Origin: Membranipora membranacea
Taxonomy: Eukaryota; Bryozoa; Gymnolaemata; Cheilostomatida; Membraniporidae
NCBI GenBank assembly: GCA_914767715.1
Contig: OU612069.1
Coordinates: 8,987,387 to 9,051,386, forward strand
Reading direction: 5' to 3'
Length of the DNA: 64,000 nucleotides
This document shows, piece after piece, positions 63,452 to 64,000 of the stretch (positions are counted from its first letter, which is position 1; every line of letters starts with the position of its first letter). A program made the position numbers and the translations under genes. The notes beneath the pieces were generated by a model. The model had not been told where the DNA came from. It searched no databases and saw only the letters and a program-made list of their open reading frames with translations.

Positions 63452-64000
63452 CACCTAGTTTCTAACAACAAAAATGCAGTTAATGAATCATGGGCTCAAG
63501 CCTGCAAATCGTGAGATTGTATTGTATATATTCTCATAGAATATAAAATAAATAATAATACCAAGGTTTACTGAAACTAAAAGTATTGTTTGGTAAGATG
63601 TAATATCCTAGCAACACTTATTTATTGAGAATGCTGCATGCTTGGACAGGTCAAATGTATTGAGAAACTTTACTATCAAAAATATCTTTGAACCATTACA
63701 TCGAGTTTGATTCCAGTGTTCCGACAATAGGAGTTGCTCCCCTCCCCAGTAGAAGGTGAAGAAATTCAGTCTGCAAGCAAACTAGATCAAAGTCACAATA
63801 GCCAGTGATATTAGGACGCTTATGTGTCACTCTATCCCTGATGATTTCTGTTGTAGATCGGGACAGAGATAGTATACGACATAACTCTGCTCTTATACAG
63901 ACCTGTGTGCGCTGATCTCTTAACCAGGAAGTCGGATAAACCAGACCAAACTGCTGACGGGCGAACTAGCTACAAAATATGAAGTAAGATTTATTGTAGT
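63452..64000 (+). repeat. Array unit 9, start only (A)
   Basis: Pre-A spacer and block A from 63857, cut by the window end just after the GAAGTAAGAT donor. Confidence 0.75.

Overview
The window is eukaryotic genomic DNA. It is AT-rich, and its genes are split by introns with GT-AG borders. It carries tRNA-derived relics, DNA-transposon relics, minisatellites and large segmental duplications. PDS5 (a cohesin regulator) and a long kinesin-light-chain-type TPR protein with a TIR-like N-terminus fit an early-branching or other invertebrate animal. A sponge is a guess I cannot confirm without a search.

Layout. 1-930 is one copy of a duplicated non-PDS5 block. 1523-10356 (+) is the C-terminal half of PDS5: 15 recognisable exons in consistent phase, ending in a basic tail and a stop. 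10357-13427 is intergenic with no gene seen. 13428-17288 (-), convergent with PDS5, is a two-exon gene for a ~1219-residue protein. It has an N-myristoylation-type start, a TIR-like domain containing SHAW and WCLFEI motifs, and 22 near-identical 42-residue TPRs. 17.9-41.1 kb, 43.5-51.6 kb and 55.1-64 kb form a tandem/segmental array. Its recurring blocks are named here A, B, C, D, E, F, G and H, and most look like exons flanked by splice sites. Within the array, a leader exon plus blocks A and B give a 122-codon reading that is intact in two paralogues (18469-21629 and 47457-51526). Blocks C-D-F give a second phase-consistent reading in several units. 41131-43534 is a hAT-type non-autonomous element with 16-bp terminal inverted repeats and an 8-bp target duplication. 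A second hAT-type MITE, with its own 8-bp duplication, is nested inside it. 51630-54290 is a second copy of the PDS5 3' end (exons intact) and of exon 1 of the TPR gene. A 500-N gap there replaces about 6.8 kb of the first copy, so a second TIR-TPR gene may be missing from the assembly.

The genes do not form an obvious pathway. PDS5 acts on chromosome cohesion. The TIR-TPR protein looks like a membrane-tethered signalling or sensor protein. The block array is an unrecognised family that is partly decayed. The main story is structural: a mosaic of duplicated segments whose copies differ by minisatellite expansion, shared deletion junctions and transposon insertion. No homology search or alignment was run; all identities are from reading the sequence.
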